Source: Didymella arachidicola
Lineage: Eukaryota; Ascomycota; Dothideomycetes; Pleosporales; Didymellaceae
Assembly: GCA_016630955.3 (NCBI GenBank)
Contig: CM049991.1
Coordinates: forward strand, 1,674,001 to 1,738,000
Length of the DNA stretch: 64,000 nucleotides
Direction: 5' to 3'
This document shows positions 53,343-64,000 of the stretch, one piece after another. Below the pieces are notes generated by a model. That model was given only the letters and a program-made list of their open reading frames with translations. It had not been told where the DNA came from and made no database searches. The position numbers were made by a program, and so were the translations under genes. Positions within the stretch are counted from its first letter, which is position 1. Each line of letters begins with the position of its first letter.

Positions 53343-53864
53343 TCAGGCGGCGACCTCCTTCTGCTTTCGTGCCTCGTCCTCTTCTGGCGTCCGTGTAGTG
53401 AGCTGCAGTGCGTGTATGCCACCTTCCTGGGCCATCTCATCCTTCATGAGAGAGTTGACCAAGCGGTGGCGTGCTAATTGGGGCTTGCCCTTGAAGGCTG
53501 TAGATGTGATGACAAGACTGGGGCTGTTAGTCGCTGGCTCGATCTCCTGAACTAGAGCCTGAAGTTCAAGCATACCGAAAGTGCGTCTAAGAACTCGGGT
53601 CAGTCATTGAAAAGATCCGTGTAGTGGATCTTGCGCGTACCTCTCTGCTTGTTTGACCCTGCATGGCTTTGTGATGTGCGTGCTTGTGAGAATCGTTGTA
53701 GATTTCGAAAGTAGTCGGCTTCAGTGCATCTCCAATCTGCTTCCCAGTTAGACTTGATATACATAATCCGGGGAAGCTGGAGTAGCCGGTCCAAGTCCGA
53801 GGTCGTGACTTTCCTTAGTCCGTAAGGCCTGTTCCATTGGGCCGGGGGTCGTTGACTGGGCCAT
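53343..53864 (-). CDS. BolA-like protein, four exons including an 11-nt microexon
   Basis: Reconstructed exons: 53864-53814 (MAQSTTPGPMEQALRTK), 53736-53641 (IGDALKPTTFEIYNDSHKHA... to QTSRE), 53586-53576 (11 nt, THF plus two bases) and 53523-53343, giving 112 residues in a consistent phase. The conserved BolA pattern is complete: NDSHKHAHHKAM (His ligands), THFRPSLVITSTAFKGK, LARHRLVNSLMKDEM and GGIHALQL. BolA proteins pair with monothiol glutaredoxins in iron-sulfur cluster handling. Introns 2 and 3 are canonical, but intron 1 would begin GAAAGT instead of GTAAGT, so correct splicing of this copy is in doubt. Confidence 0.8.
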
Positions 53865-54338
53865 GGCTGACATAAACCGAGTGCCGGTCTGGACTGATCG
53901 TCGAAGGAACATCAATTGTGTGTCTGCGTCAGACGAGGCTCAATCGCACAGCCAATAAGAGCAAGGGCGTTGGTGATGCAGCTTTGGTGTTGAGGTGAAG
54001 GCTCGGGAGCCAAATCTGAGCACCGAGAATGTGCCAAGCTTTGTGCTTCGGACGCACGTCACCGATGCTGAATCTTGGGGAGCTCAGCTGCAGAGCAATT
54101 GAGGAGGGCTGCGGCGTCAGAACGGCCGAGAGAGTGCACGCTTTAAGCCTCAGAGCGTCTTCTGAGGACTCGCAGCTGCGGATCGGCACCAGGACGCAGG
54201 TCAATGGGCGCATAGAGCTCTTCAAGACGCGCTGCTAACCCCGGCATTGGCCCGTCACCGCCACCCCACACACAACTGCCGCCGCCCGAGGCCTTGCATT
54301 CTGCAGTCGAATGCGCTGATCTGGGCGCTGCCGTGGCC
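53865..54338. promoter_or_regulatory. Divergent promoter interval (BolA / acyl-CoA synthetase)
   Basis: 474 bp between divergent start codons; no gene inside. Both products are plausibly mitochondrial or metabolic, but co-regulation is not shown. Confidence 0.4.
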
Positions 54339-56268
54339 ATGTGGGCACGCAATCTCCTGTCGCGCTCGACAGCCTCCTTCCCCAAGTGCCCACGTGCTTT
54401 CGCTGCAAGAAGCCCCGTGAGAATGGCCTCGACGCTCCCCCGCCTGCCCATCTTCGAGGCCATCAAGAGGCACGACGCCCGGCGCACCGCCGTCGTGCAC
54501 TCGCTCTCCGGGCGGCGCTTCACGTACGGCGAGCTGGTCAACGATGTCGCCGCGGCCAAGGACCAGCTGCAGCGCAACACGGGCGGGCAGGGCGCAGAGG
54601 GCGAGCGCATCTCGTTCCTGGTCGAGAACGGCTACGACTATGTAGGTGCGCATCCCGTTGGCCCCTTTCCTGTGCGCTGCCGTCGAGATGCAGTCGAGAC
54701 AGCCGCAGACAGCCACTGACCGCTGCGCAGTGACGCTGCTGTCCATCCTGGCCGCCCACGCCGTCGCCGTGCCGCTGTCGCCCACGTTCCCCGCCCACGA
54801 GCTGCGCTACATCCTCGACCAGAGCGAGTCGCTGATGCTGCTCTCGTCGGACAAGTTCCAGGACAAGGCCGACGAGGTGCTGAAGGAGGGCATGGAGACG
54901 GCGCCGGTCAACTGGAAGCGCGAGAAGATCATGATGGGCAAGACGGACGACTACGTTACCCTGGAAGAGCCAACGAGCACCAAGGGCGGCCTGATGCTGT
55001 ACACGTCCGGCACAACGAGCCGGCCAAAGGGCGTGTTGCTGCCGCAAGACGTGCTGACGGCGCAGTCGCAGTCGCTGCTGGAGGCCTGGAACTACACGCC
55101 AGACGACGTGCTGCTGCATGTGCTTCCACTGCACCACATCCACGGCACGGTGAACGCGCTGCTGACCCCGCTCTTTGCTGGCAGCACCATCGAGTTCCAG
55201 TTCCCCTTCAACGCGCAAGCAGCTTGGGAGCGACTCGCTGCGCCCTTTCTGCCAAACCCAGACCCAGCGAAGAAGCCCATTACCTTCCTCACCGTTGTAC
55301 CCACCATCTACACACGGTTCCTTTGCTCACACGCCAGCCTGACGCCTGAGCTTCAGGACGCAACCAAGACCGCCTTGCATCCCTCGAATCTGCGCCTGAA
55401 CATCTCCGGCTCAGCCGCTCTTCCCACACCAGTCAAATCAGCATGGTCAGAGTTGAGCGGCGGCAACGTCCTGCTGGAGCGATATGGCATGACAGAAGTC
55501 GGCATGGCACTGTCCTGCGGTCTCGACTTTGCAGACCGAGTTGACGGCTCAGTGGGGTGGCCGCTCCCCTCAGTCCAAGCACGCCTCGTCGACACCGAGA
55601 CCGGCGAAGTTATCAAAGAAGGAGAAGAGATCGACTCCTCCACCGGCCGAGAGCGCCACGGTGAGATCCAGCTGCGCGGCCCCACAATCTTCCGCGAGTA
55701 CTGGAAGAACCCCACCGCAACGTCCAAAGAGTTCGTCCAAGATGCAGACGGTCACGGCAAATGGTTCAAGACCGGCGACGTCGCGATCCGCAAGACTGTC
55801 CCAGACGCCGGCAAGAGCTCGCAACAATGGGCCAAAGGATCACTGTACTTCATCCAGGGCCGCAAGTCTGCTGATATCATCAAAACCGGCGGCGAGAAAG
55901 TGTCCGCCCTCGAAATCGAGCGCGAAATGCTCTCCCTCCCCTTCGTCTCCGAAGTCGCCGTCGTCGGCCTCCCGAGCGAAGCCTGGGGCCAGAAAGTCGC
56001 GGCCGTGGTCGTGCTATCCGAGGAGGGCAAGACGGCCGGCAAGGGAGGCAAAGCGTGGTCCGCGCTCGATATGAGGCGCGCGCTGAAAGACGTCCTCGCC
56101 AACTACAAGATTCCTCAGGAGATGAAGGTCGTAGACACCATCCCACGGAATGCCATGGGCAAAATCAACAAAAAGCAGCTCGTCATCCAGATTTGGGGCG
56201 CACAGCTCGAGGCCCCACCTGCCGCAAAGGAGAACGGCGCTATTCAGGTACCGAATGGGAGTGTGTAG
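54339..56268 (+). CDS. Acyl-CoA synthetase, ACSF3/malonyl-CoA synthetase-like
   Basis: Exon 1 is 54339-54645 and exon 2 is 54731-56268 (85-nt intron, GTGCGC...GCGCAG), giving 614 residues. The start MWARNLLSRSTASFPKCP is Arg/Ser-rich and should target mitochondria; an inner Met (MASTLPRLPIFEA) could give a cytosolic form. Adenylate-forming motifs: LYTSGTTSRPKG (A3 P-loop), ERYGMTEVGMAL (A5), WFKTGDVA (A7), QGRKSADIIKTGGEKVS (A8) and IPRNAMGKINKKQL with the catalytic Lys (A10). HIHGTVNALLTPL and overall order resemble human ACSF3, which activates malonate and methylmalonate. An unassigned short-chain acyl substrate remains possible. Confidence 0.9.
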
Positions 56269-57589
56269 ACTGTACTGTACTGTAGTAGATATATACATGA
56301 AATCTCCATGCAGCTCAAGTAACATTCATGATTGTGAAGCTACTTAGTCTCCAGCCCTAGGAAGCACCTTAAGAGGACACACCTCGAGTCGCAGTGCCAG
56401 CAACGACGTACAGAAGCAAGGCAATAACTACCAGGAAGAATACGCTTGCATCGGCTCTGTGGCATACAGCCCTTCTTCACAAATAGGAACGTAGGTCTTT
56501 CCTATCGTTCAGAAGCTTCAGCACGAGCGTTTTCATCTCCGACATGCAAACCCCAGCGGCAGTGGGCAGCACGACATGCAGACACGACCGGTTTTGCGCG
56601 CGCGATGAACCACTGTTGCTCTTTCTCCTCAGTCCAGGGGCGTCCTGAATGCCGTCTCACGTACATACCAGATAGAGGACTGTGGTGGTGAGAATCCCGT
56701 CTTGGCGTAGCTCTGATGGATCAGCCGCAGAAGCTTTAGGGCGAGGCGAGCTGCACCGAGTGCTCTTGTTAAAGTCTAGCTGAGGAATAGGGGGCTAGGC
56801 ATTGCTCTTGTCAAATTGGCAAGTGTTCTGAGCTAGAATGGATGGCGCCTGTAGAGATCAGCCACAATGCTTTTCGTTGTGGGATGCCCCGGTACATGTT
56901 GTCTTGTGGTCAACAGCGATTGTCGTATAATCGTATTTGTGTGTTACTATTTTGAGTAGCTCGAATAACCTGTGGGTCGGCGGCCACGCGACGAACCTTC
57001 GATTGCGCCACATCCCAACAGTTTGATGAGCCGTTGAGATGGCTGGCATCGCGAGCATCTGATTCAGTTGTCGTTGGCGCACGTCCCAACCGCCAAAGTC
57101 ATCCTTGGTCGCCTCGCATCGATCTGCACATGGGTGGCTGCATCGAGTCACCGACTGTAAGTAACCGATCGTCCTCCTTGACGCCCTTGCCCTGTACCGA
57201 AGCAAAGCAAAGGTTACACAGCCTACGCAATTTGTGCCGGGAAGATGTCAAGGAGAAGTACGCGAGATGAAGAATTGTTGAATTGTAGGTAACGCCGTCT
57301 AGAAATGCATTGCTACAACAAAGGCCCCATGATCTTGGAGCATGCCGTTACATTCTGCCAGAAACGCCGATGCTGCTTTTGCATGCTCGCTTGAAATTTC
57401 TTACTAGGATATATGCACAGGAAAGAAAAACTATGCTCGCTCTAAGGTGGCCGATTATACAGTATTGGTAGAGGGTGAAGGTCGTAGGTGCGTACGTTGA
57501 CGTTTGGATCGGAAACGTCGTGCGCTCGTGCGCTCGTATGCTCGTATGCTCGCTAAATGCCGCAAATTATCGTGGATGGTAGTGGGTCT
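56269..57589. other. Convergent intergenic region, 1.3 kb
   Basis: No gene recognised; four tandem 8-bp units lie near its end (57521-57552). Confidence 0.45.
57521..57552 (+). repeat. Four tandem 8-bp units (TGCGCTCG x2, TATGCTCG x2)
   Basis: Two pairs of units differing at two positions, just past the 3' end of the glycosyltransferase gene. Confidence 0.8.
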
Positions 57590-58769
57590 TCATGAGTTCC
57601 TGTTCTCAGGCCTCCAGACGTCCTTGTGCCCCTTCCTGCCCCAGAACTCCTCGAACCATTTCTGGCAATTGCCGTCGACCCAGCAGCCGGCAAAGTGCAC
57701 AAGGAGATCGCCATCACGGTACCCCATGTTGTTGCCGCCCTGGGCGTAAGCGTTGAACTTACGCTGAGGATAGATGCCGACGTGGTTGCGCATGAGCTGG
57801 TGCTCGAGCATAAGGTGCTTGATGGCATCTTGCTCTGCACCAGGATGGTCCTGGCCCATGAGCATCGTGTAGTCGGTCATCATCTCTAGGGTCCAGCGGG
57901 TGAACGCAGAGCGGCGGAAGAAGGTGCTGCCAGTGTTGACGCTCTGGTGATCTTGTGTAATCAGGATATCAATGTCCTCGGCGCGGAAGTTCTTGGGGGT
58001 GTTTATGTTCGTGGGGTGGTTCTTGAGCTGGCCGTCCAGTATGGGGGTGTTGCGCATCAGGCCGCGCTTTATGGCCTCAGGACCGACGATCTCCTTGACC
58101 AGGTCGTAGTCTGGCTCCATGATGACAATGTCGGTGTCGATAAGCCAGACCCATTCGGCGCTTGGGTTGAGAGAGAATGCTTCGGCGACGGCAGGGATCT
58201 TGGACCAGGTCTGAAGAGGTGGATGTCAGCATGTTGCCTGTTCAGTACATGTCAGAAGCTCTAACTTACCCTATGCGCTTCACCGATATCATAGCGACTG
58301 GTGTTGAGCCATAGATGTGTGTAGCCATGTTTCTCGCAGTACTGCTTGCGGTTGTCGAGTACGCGCTCGAGTACGTTTGGAATGGCGCTGTTGTGGCCTC
58401 CACCGTCACTGGCGGTCAGAACTACGATATCGCGGTTGCGAGGACTACGCGCGTAGCCGTTCCAGCCAGCATAGTCTGGCACTTTCCAGTCCCATTCTGG
58501 TTGCGCCTTGAAGTACCCAGGTTGAGGCTTGTCGTTCTGTATTGTCGCAGGCACTATTGCTTCTCCGGGCGAGTAATTCCTGTAGTAGTCGACGGGTACA
58601 TCGCCAAAGAATTTGAAGATAACGATCAGTACTGTGACTATTGAGATGGCCGCAACGATGGGTCTAGTAAGTGCTGTCAATCACAGGCTCTGACATTGAA
58701 CATCGATGGACCCTGAACGAGATGCTGGGGTCGATCTTACTTTCGCGGAGCGCTCGACACGGCGTTCAT
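57590..58769 (-). CDS. GMA12/MNN10-family alpha-glycosyltransferase (GT34)
   Basis: Exons 58769-58741 (MNAVSSAPRK), 58663-58270 and 58210-57590, with introns of 77 nt (GTAAGA...TACTAG) and 59 nt (GTAAGT...CTTCAG), give 347 residues. It is a type II Golgi membrane protein: a short cytosolic tail, then the anchor PIVAAISIVTVLIVIFKFF. The lumenal domain has IVVLTASDGGGHNSAIPNVL, the donor-binding DXD in WVWLIDTDIVIMEP, NTGSTFFRRSAF, DAIKHLML and LLVHFAGCWVDGNCQKW. Family members add alpha-1,2-galactose or alpha-1,6-mannose to N-glycans in the Golgi. The long open frame of exon 2 begins at a TTG, and only splicing to the upstream ATG gives a proper start. Confidence 0.92.
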
Positions 58770-60047
58770 TTCGTCTATTATTGCGAGGATGTTCTGTAAC
58801 GACTGCAGCAAAAGGTAGAGGCGACTGTTGACAGGTAACACTTGAGTGAGAGAACTGGATCTCTGCGAGACTTGAGGAAAGAAATGATAAGAATTGCGTA
58901 TCCGCAACCGGGAGCCTATCTAGAGCGGCTAAGATGAAAGACGCGGAGGCCGCGGACTCGAGCAGGGCTGCGCCATGCAGACTTGGGATATTAGACCGTG
59001 TTCGCCGTGCGAAAGAAACATGCGTTGAAAGTGACTGAGCCAGTGGCAGGCGCTGATTGGCAGCGATGCCGCTTGCGATACCTGCGACAGCCAAGAATAG
59101 GGCAGATACGATGAACACCATGCTAAGAGCGGTGGCGCCTTGTGTTGCACAAAGGCCGCATGGCGACGTGAGGGCTTTCACCATTAAACACTTGAATGGT
59201 GCCGACGCTTCCGTAGCAACCAAACGTCTATCTGCCATGACCTTAGCACACCTTCGCTGGTCAAAATGCTCCTGCTTCTGCTCGAGCATACAAAATACCA
59301 AGTCCACCAACGATTCTTTCGAGGCCTACACAAACAAAATTGCGGCCCGTAGATTTTATTGCTCTGGGCTCTTGGCCGTACAGTTTTCCCTTTTTTGCCG
59401 CTTTCGGCCTCTCCATGCTGTGTAAGCATCTTACAACGTTTAGTAACGTCTGTCACCTCAACGGTGAGCCCCTCGCAAGCAGCTTCTGGTCCTGTTGGGA
59501 CCGACTGCATTTGCTGTTTGCATGTAATTATTATATCTGTAGTCACCTGCAGTCACCTGCAGTCGGTGTAGTGGCTGGAAGCAATGGCCCGAGTTGTATC
59601 CGACTGCCCGGTCGGTCACTGGGAACTGAACCTGCTTGTTCCATGCGCAGGGCTGGACGATGCTTCGGAGTCGAGGTTCGGGCTTCACAGCAGCACGTAA
59701 TCCTGCGGCAGAACGTAAGGCGCATTTCGAAATTTGAACTTTGACTCAGAACGTTGGTGTGGCGCTCCCGTTGCTGCTTCCTCCATTCCTATCCTTCAGC
59801 CTCAAAGTAGCCTCGTGGTGGGCGTCTCAGCATTGCGATTGGACGCTCTGCCAAGCTTAGGCAGGTACAACTCTTGCACCCTGAGCTGTAGTTGCCCTCG
59901 ACCCACCCACCGTCAACTGCCCACGATGCTTTCGTAACATGCGCGCTCTCCTCGCCTAGCAAGAAGGCAACGGAGCAGCAATTTCCCATGCTTCCGGAAG
60001 CTGTCGTCTTAGGATGCAGGGAATGTTGTCTTTGTTGAGGTGGGGAT
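58770..60047. other. Intergenic, 1.3 kb
   Basis: Contains a minus-strand open frame (58681-59310) that overlaps exon 1 of the glycosyltransferase and has no family match, and a tandem 10-mer AGTCACCTGC at 59541-59564. No gene is called. Confidence 0.4.
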
Positions 60048-60801
60048 TCACCAATCGGGCGAATTAAACGGCTTCTCCATCATCTCTGTGAAGCAACCAC
60101 TGCCACAGTCAGGTAGGTTTCGTCTTGAGCCATCCAGGGCACTCACGGGCACAGAACATTCACACGTACTCCTCTCGGCGCTCCCTCGAAAGCAGCCACC
60201 TTTGTCAGGCCAATGAGAGCATGCTTGGCAGCAACATACGCTGACACCCCTTGCGAAGCGTATTGGCTAGCAATACTTCCGACATTGACGATCGAACCGC
60301 CGTCTTTAATAACTTTCAGTTCCTCCTTCAGGCAGTGAAAAGTACCAACCATGTTGACGTTGACCATTCTAGCGAAGTATCCCGGATCGAGGTCGACGAT
60401 GGGGAAGATCTCACGCTGCTCCACAGCTACACAAGCGTCAGCAACACCACGACAGAGCGTTCCCTAACGACTTACCAGCGACGTTTGCGCACCCATCAAG
60501 CTTTCCGACCCTCCCGACAGTTTGCTCGATCCAGGAACGCACGCTGTCTAGATCGGCGATATTTGCAACGCAGGTCCAGTGACGGCTCTTGGCGTCTGGG
60601 ATTTCGCTGTCGATTTTTTTCCGTGGCTCTTGACAAGTTGTCTGCCGAAGTCGCACACATCGACATAGTCGCCCCACGAATGACCAAGTACTTGCTCAGC
60701 GCCAACCCTAAGCCTCGACTGGCCCCCGTAATGCTGATGACCTTGCCAGCGAACGGGAGCGGATTGACCGCGTACGGAAGGGTTGGAGGCAAATCTCCCA
60801 T
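60048..60801 (-). pseudogene. Short-chain dehydrogenase/reductase with a 1-bp frameshift
   Basis: Exons 60801-60476, 60426-60147 and 60099-60048 (introns 49 and 47 nt, GTAAGT...TGTAG and GTGAGT...GGCAG). The N-terminal MGDLPPTLPYAVNPLPFAGK leads to the NAD(P) motif ITGASRGLGLALSKYL. The frame then slips in a run of seven A at about 60612-60618: the sequence before and after belongs to one SDR in two frames, and removing one base makes the total 657 nt, an exact multiple of three (218 residues). Catalytic Ser and YxxxK are in NVGSIASQYASQGVSAYVAAK, and the end has VNVLCPG then CFTEMMEKPF. Either a real inactivating insertion or a homopolymer error. Substrate unknown. Confidence 0.8.
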
Positions 60802-61775
60802 AATATTGACTAAGAAGAGGTGTCGAAGATGCGAGACGGACCAGCGAGATGTATAACCACCGCTGGTATCATATAGCTGGCTATCAGCAAGAAATAGCAG
60901 CCACTAATGCAGCTTTCCTGCGCACCACAGGGGCAACGACTTGAGTATCGGATTCGCGGCGACGCTGCTGCATACGAATGCAACCATGTGGACCCGGTGA
61001 TGCCCATTGATAAGGAGCGTTCCTTCAGGAGCGTTGAAGGGAATGGATCGCCGCCTCAAGCGTTACTTGCCCGGTAGGTGCCCCCACCGTAACTTTACGT
61101 ACTGGCGACTTCGCTCAAATTGACTGGAACCTCGCGGCTTCTCGATTTAACTTCACTGAATATTACATACAGACCAGCAGTACCAATTTATATGTACGAG
61201 GAAGACTGTGCGACATCTGCAGCTGGCGAACACTAGTAGTGCTACGCCGCATCCTTCTGTGGGGCCCGAAAGATCGGAACACACCACCAGACAGATGAAT
61301 ATGTCCCTTGTCCCTTTTTGAAGACTTCCGGCAGCAGAACTCAACTTGTCAGCCGTTATCACCTGCAAACACAACCTGGACCTGGCCAAGGCTAGGCGAG
61401 TGCCCGCGTGCTGTCTATAGCTGAACTTCGGGGTCTTGTTTGACAGCACAGGAGCACGCCGCAAATCGTCTGGTCTCTGTTTCCGAACCTTCAACGAACA
61501 CTGCATCAGATCAGAGAGATGGAAGCATGCTGTACCAACAGCCTCGTGGCTGCTACGACCTCCCACCGAACCAGCGCTGCAGGTCCCTGCTACAGTCGAA
61601 GTGGTCGAGACAGATTAATAATCTTGTAATCTAGCATTGTTGGAATAACAACCCTTGAGCCATGATCGGATAACTGCTATGAGGAGGCACAAGGACTCGT
61701 CGACAGTCGACTGGACGCCCCATGTATGAGGCTCGCCTATTGTGGTTTTGCATCTCTTCCTTAAAGACTTAGTCC
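60802..61775. other. Intergenic between SDR and fungal-rhodopsin genes
   Basis: Divergent promoter region; no gene recognised. Confidence 0.4.
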
Positions 61776-63233
61776 ATGCCTCTCCTTTATGTAGCTTCAG
61801 GTGCCTTTCGACCGTCCTTCATCAGATCCGTCATGAACGCTCTTAGTGGTTACATGGCAGAGCCGCCAAATGGTCACATCAAAAACATGACCAATCCTCC
61901 CAACGCCCATAACGAACTTGCCGCTGTTGGCATCTCAACCACCGTCCTGGCCCTGGCAGCCGTTGTTTTATGCATCTTCACTCGATCACACGTCACTAAG
62001 AATGGGATATATCTTGATGACTGTAGAATGCCACCTGATCGATAGCCTGCAAGCGGATGACTCTTCGAAGATATGGTTCTTTGCGCCATGGCTTTCAGTC
62101 TCATCTTGCTTGGCTGTAACTTCCCAAGTGAGTCCGCCTGCTTCTGTGAATTGCAGAGCAAAGCTAATGCTCTTGCAGATATAGAGTCTGGTCTTGGGTA
62201 CCATATGTGGGATGTGAAGGCCGCAATTTACATGACCACCTTTCAGATAGTAGGTCTCGCCCCATGCCTGTTGCGTTTCTCGCGCCAAACAATTGACAGT
62301 GGACGCTGGTTGGCGCCATCATGTATGCCACAAGTCTCGCCTTCACGAAGCTGTCCATACTTCTGTTCTGCCTACGACTATGTCCACACACTTGGTATCG
62401 TCTCGTGGTATACATGTTGGCGGCCATCGTTATAGTCTACGCTACTGTTTATGACCTCATCAGCATCTTCGGTTGCCGGCCCTTGGCTGCCAGCTGGGAC
62501 CCGAAGCTTCTCTCTTCTGCAAACTACATCGATCAGTTGACCAAGTACATGGCGCTGTCCGTTCTCAACATCATCATTGATGTGTTCACTCTGGTTCTTC
62601 CCATTCCAGTCATGGCACGGTTACAGATGCCTCTACGACAAAAGATCAGTGTCTGCGCTATCTTCGCCACTGGCAGCTTGTAAGCTGACTTTCGCTGTCA
62701 TGTGTCAAGACACTGACATGTTGTACAGTGTTTGCGCCGTCGCGATCCGACGTACCACGCTTCTGCGACCTCTAATGACTTCCAATGACTACACTTGGGC
62801 TGCCCTTGAGCAGTTTCAGTGGAGCTTTGCAGAAGTCAACGTGGCCATAATTTGCGCGCGCGCCCTCGCGCTCAACCCCTTTTTCACTCGCTACCTTCCT
62901 TGTCTACTAAGCTCGCACTTCCGCAGCGATGAACGCGACCACGAGCCATTCAAGAATAGTGGACCAAGAGCCCCACCAACGATTAGGTCACATACGTGCG
63001 GCCGGAGTGGCTTGGTAAAGACATCTACGAGATACAATGGCGCGACGACGTGTCCGAGGACACATCAACGACCAAGCGTGGTGGAAATGATGATGAGGCA
63101 CGACTCTGAACTGGTACCACAAGCCACAAGGCTCTTTTTTTCACGCAATACTTCAGCTTATCGAGCGAGAATAACGGGCGAGCCCTCTATGGAAACCTAC
63201 GTACGATTCCGTGCAGATTCTCCAGCTCCCTGA
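61776..63233 (+). CDS. Fungal-rhodopsin-domain integral membrane protein (Pth11-like relative)
   Basis: Five exons: 61776-62022, 62071-62127, 62179-62249, 62300-62679 and 62729-63233 (introns 48, 51, 50 and 49 nt), 419 residues. Seven membrane segments can be drawn, including ISTTVLALAAVVLCIFT, MVLCAMAFSLILLGC, LVGAIMYATSLAFTKLSILL, LVVYMLAAIVIVYAT, LNIIIDVFTLVLPIPVM and ISVCAIFATGSFVCAVAI. Family signposts are NGIYLDDY after TM1, GYHMWDV, TKLSILLF, FGCRPLAASWD and WSFAEVNVAIICARALAL near TM7. The C-terminal tail is about 120 residues, polar and probably cytosolic. Proteins of this domain are abundant in filamentous fungi; some act in host-surface sensing, most are unstudied. It lacks the N-terminal CFEM domain of Pth11 itself. 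Confidence 0.9.
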
Positions 63234-64000
63234 TGCTGCTCTGCCAGGTGACACCTCGTGTTACGATACATCGAACCGCATCCATGTTACGTCAGAGACT
63301 GTGTTACCTACAGCAAATCATGAATGGAATATCTCTGTGGCCGCCAGGGTTTCTTCTTTGGAAATTTCGCAAAGACACGGGGAATACTGATGATGAGATG
63401 TAGGTACGAACGAACCGTAAAGGAAGGTACGAATGAGATTTCTGTGGGCTGAGATGATGTATTTCATTTCAGCTCGACAGAAGATGGCTGTAGGTGGTTC
63501 AGCAGAAAGCGCCTGGAACGGAGGAAACTTCCTAAGCTTCACTACTCCTAGTTGACCCATCGGAATGTGTCCGCCCTTCCGTACACACGTCGCTGCTTTC
63601 GGAATGCACGACTTCACACGTTCAAGTTCGATGTTCACTAATGATGCATCATTGGTCCACGACGTGAAAGAATGACTTCGAATCGTCTATTCGGCCCGGT
63701 TGCATCACAGAGCTCAAGAAAGGCTTTGATTTTCAGTAAGTGCTTTGAAACAAGCGTCACGCCTGAAGTGCCACAAGGGTGGTGAAAAAGGTAACGATCC
63801 TGTACTAAACGTGATATGCGCAAACGGGACCAGGAGCATGACGCACAAAGTAATATCGATTGTGCAGACAATCTGTTGGCAGTAAGTGTCAAGATGTCAA
63901 GATGTCATCCCGGCCTCGGGAGACACCCGCTGTACAGATACTTCCCGACTTTGTGTTACACGTGAGCAATAATCCGGACGAAGTGAAGGCTTTCACCTAT
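63234..64000. other. 3' flank to window end, nothing recognised
   Basis: Minus-strand frames at 63318-63892 are short and without motifs. Confidence 0.4.

Noticed and set aside
58681..59310. 209-residue minus-strand open frame with a hydrophobic stretch
   Set aside because: Overlaps exon 1 and intron 1 of the glycosyltransferase, and has no family resemblance.
1..64000. CRISPR arrays, bacterial operons, riboswitches, prophage attachment sites
   Set aside because: The DNA is eukaryotic by intron structure and gene content; no regularly spaced repeat array was seen.

Overview
The window is nuclear DNA of a filamentous ascomycete (Pezizomycotina). Genes are mostly interrupted by canonical GT-AG introns of about 47-85 nt, a tRNA gene carries a short intron after the anticodon, and the protein families are typically fungal (Pho85-type CDK, HET domain, fungal-rhodopsin domain, GPR1/FUN34/YaaH transporter, GMA12/MNN10 glycosyltransferase, ADP1-type ABCG transporter). 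Several uncharacterised proteins resemble families I associate with Dothideomycetes/Pleosporales; that placement is inference from memory, not from a search.

Layout. 0-13.5 kb is gene-poor and rich in relics: a small two-exon gene (2.06-2.64 kb), a complete but inactivated pogo/Fot1-like DNA transposon with perfect 68-bp terminal inverted repeats (2,822-4,687), a large membrane protein gene that appears frameshifted (5.2-8.5 kb), an intron-containing tRNA-Gly (9.4 kb), a decayed GH72 beta-1,3-glucanosyltransferase (10.3-10.9 kb) and a four-exon cytochrome P450 (11.5-13.5 kb). About 3.9 kb without a recognisable gene follows. 17-31 kb is a housekeeping block: Pho85-like kinase, ADP1-like ABC transporter divergent from a class I/II aminotransferase, succinate-semialdehyde dehydrogenase, small hypotheticals and a broken HET gene.

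31-41 kb holds an Srs2-like UvrD helicase, an AT-rich block flanked by two damaged tRNA-like sequences, a four-exon Memo-family gene, a zinc-binding hypothetical and a BCS1-like AAA ATPase. At 42,283-48,300 lies a 6.0-kb Tad1-like LINE retrotransposon on the minus strand. It has a 13-bp target-site duplication, a (CTAAA)n tail, an intact Gag ORF, and an endonuclease-RT-RNase H ORF carrying five in-frame stops packed into about 0.3 kb.

49-64 kb returns to ordinary genes: GPR1/FUN34/YaaH acetate-type transporter, SMP-30/gluconolactonase, BolA-like protein (with a suspect splice donor) divergent from an ACSF3-like acyl-CoA synthetase, a GMA12/MNN10 glycosyltransferase, a frameshifted short-chain dehydrogenase and a fungal-rhodopsin membrane protein.

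The genes do not form one pathway or an obvious secondary-metabolite cluster. I found no convincing undescribed system. The most informative content is the mobile-element history: two structurally complete elements whose premature stops are largely compatible with C-to-T changes at CpA (repeat-induced point mutation style), plus several nearby host genes that look freshly broken by single-base events. Exon borders below were read by eye from splice consensus and reading phase.
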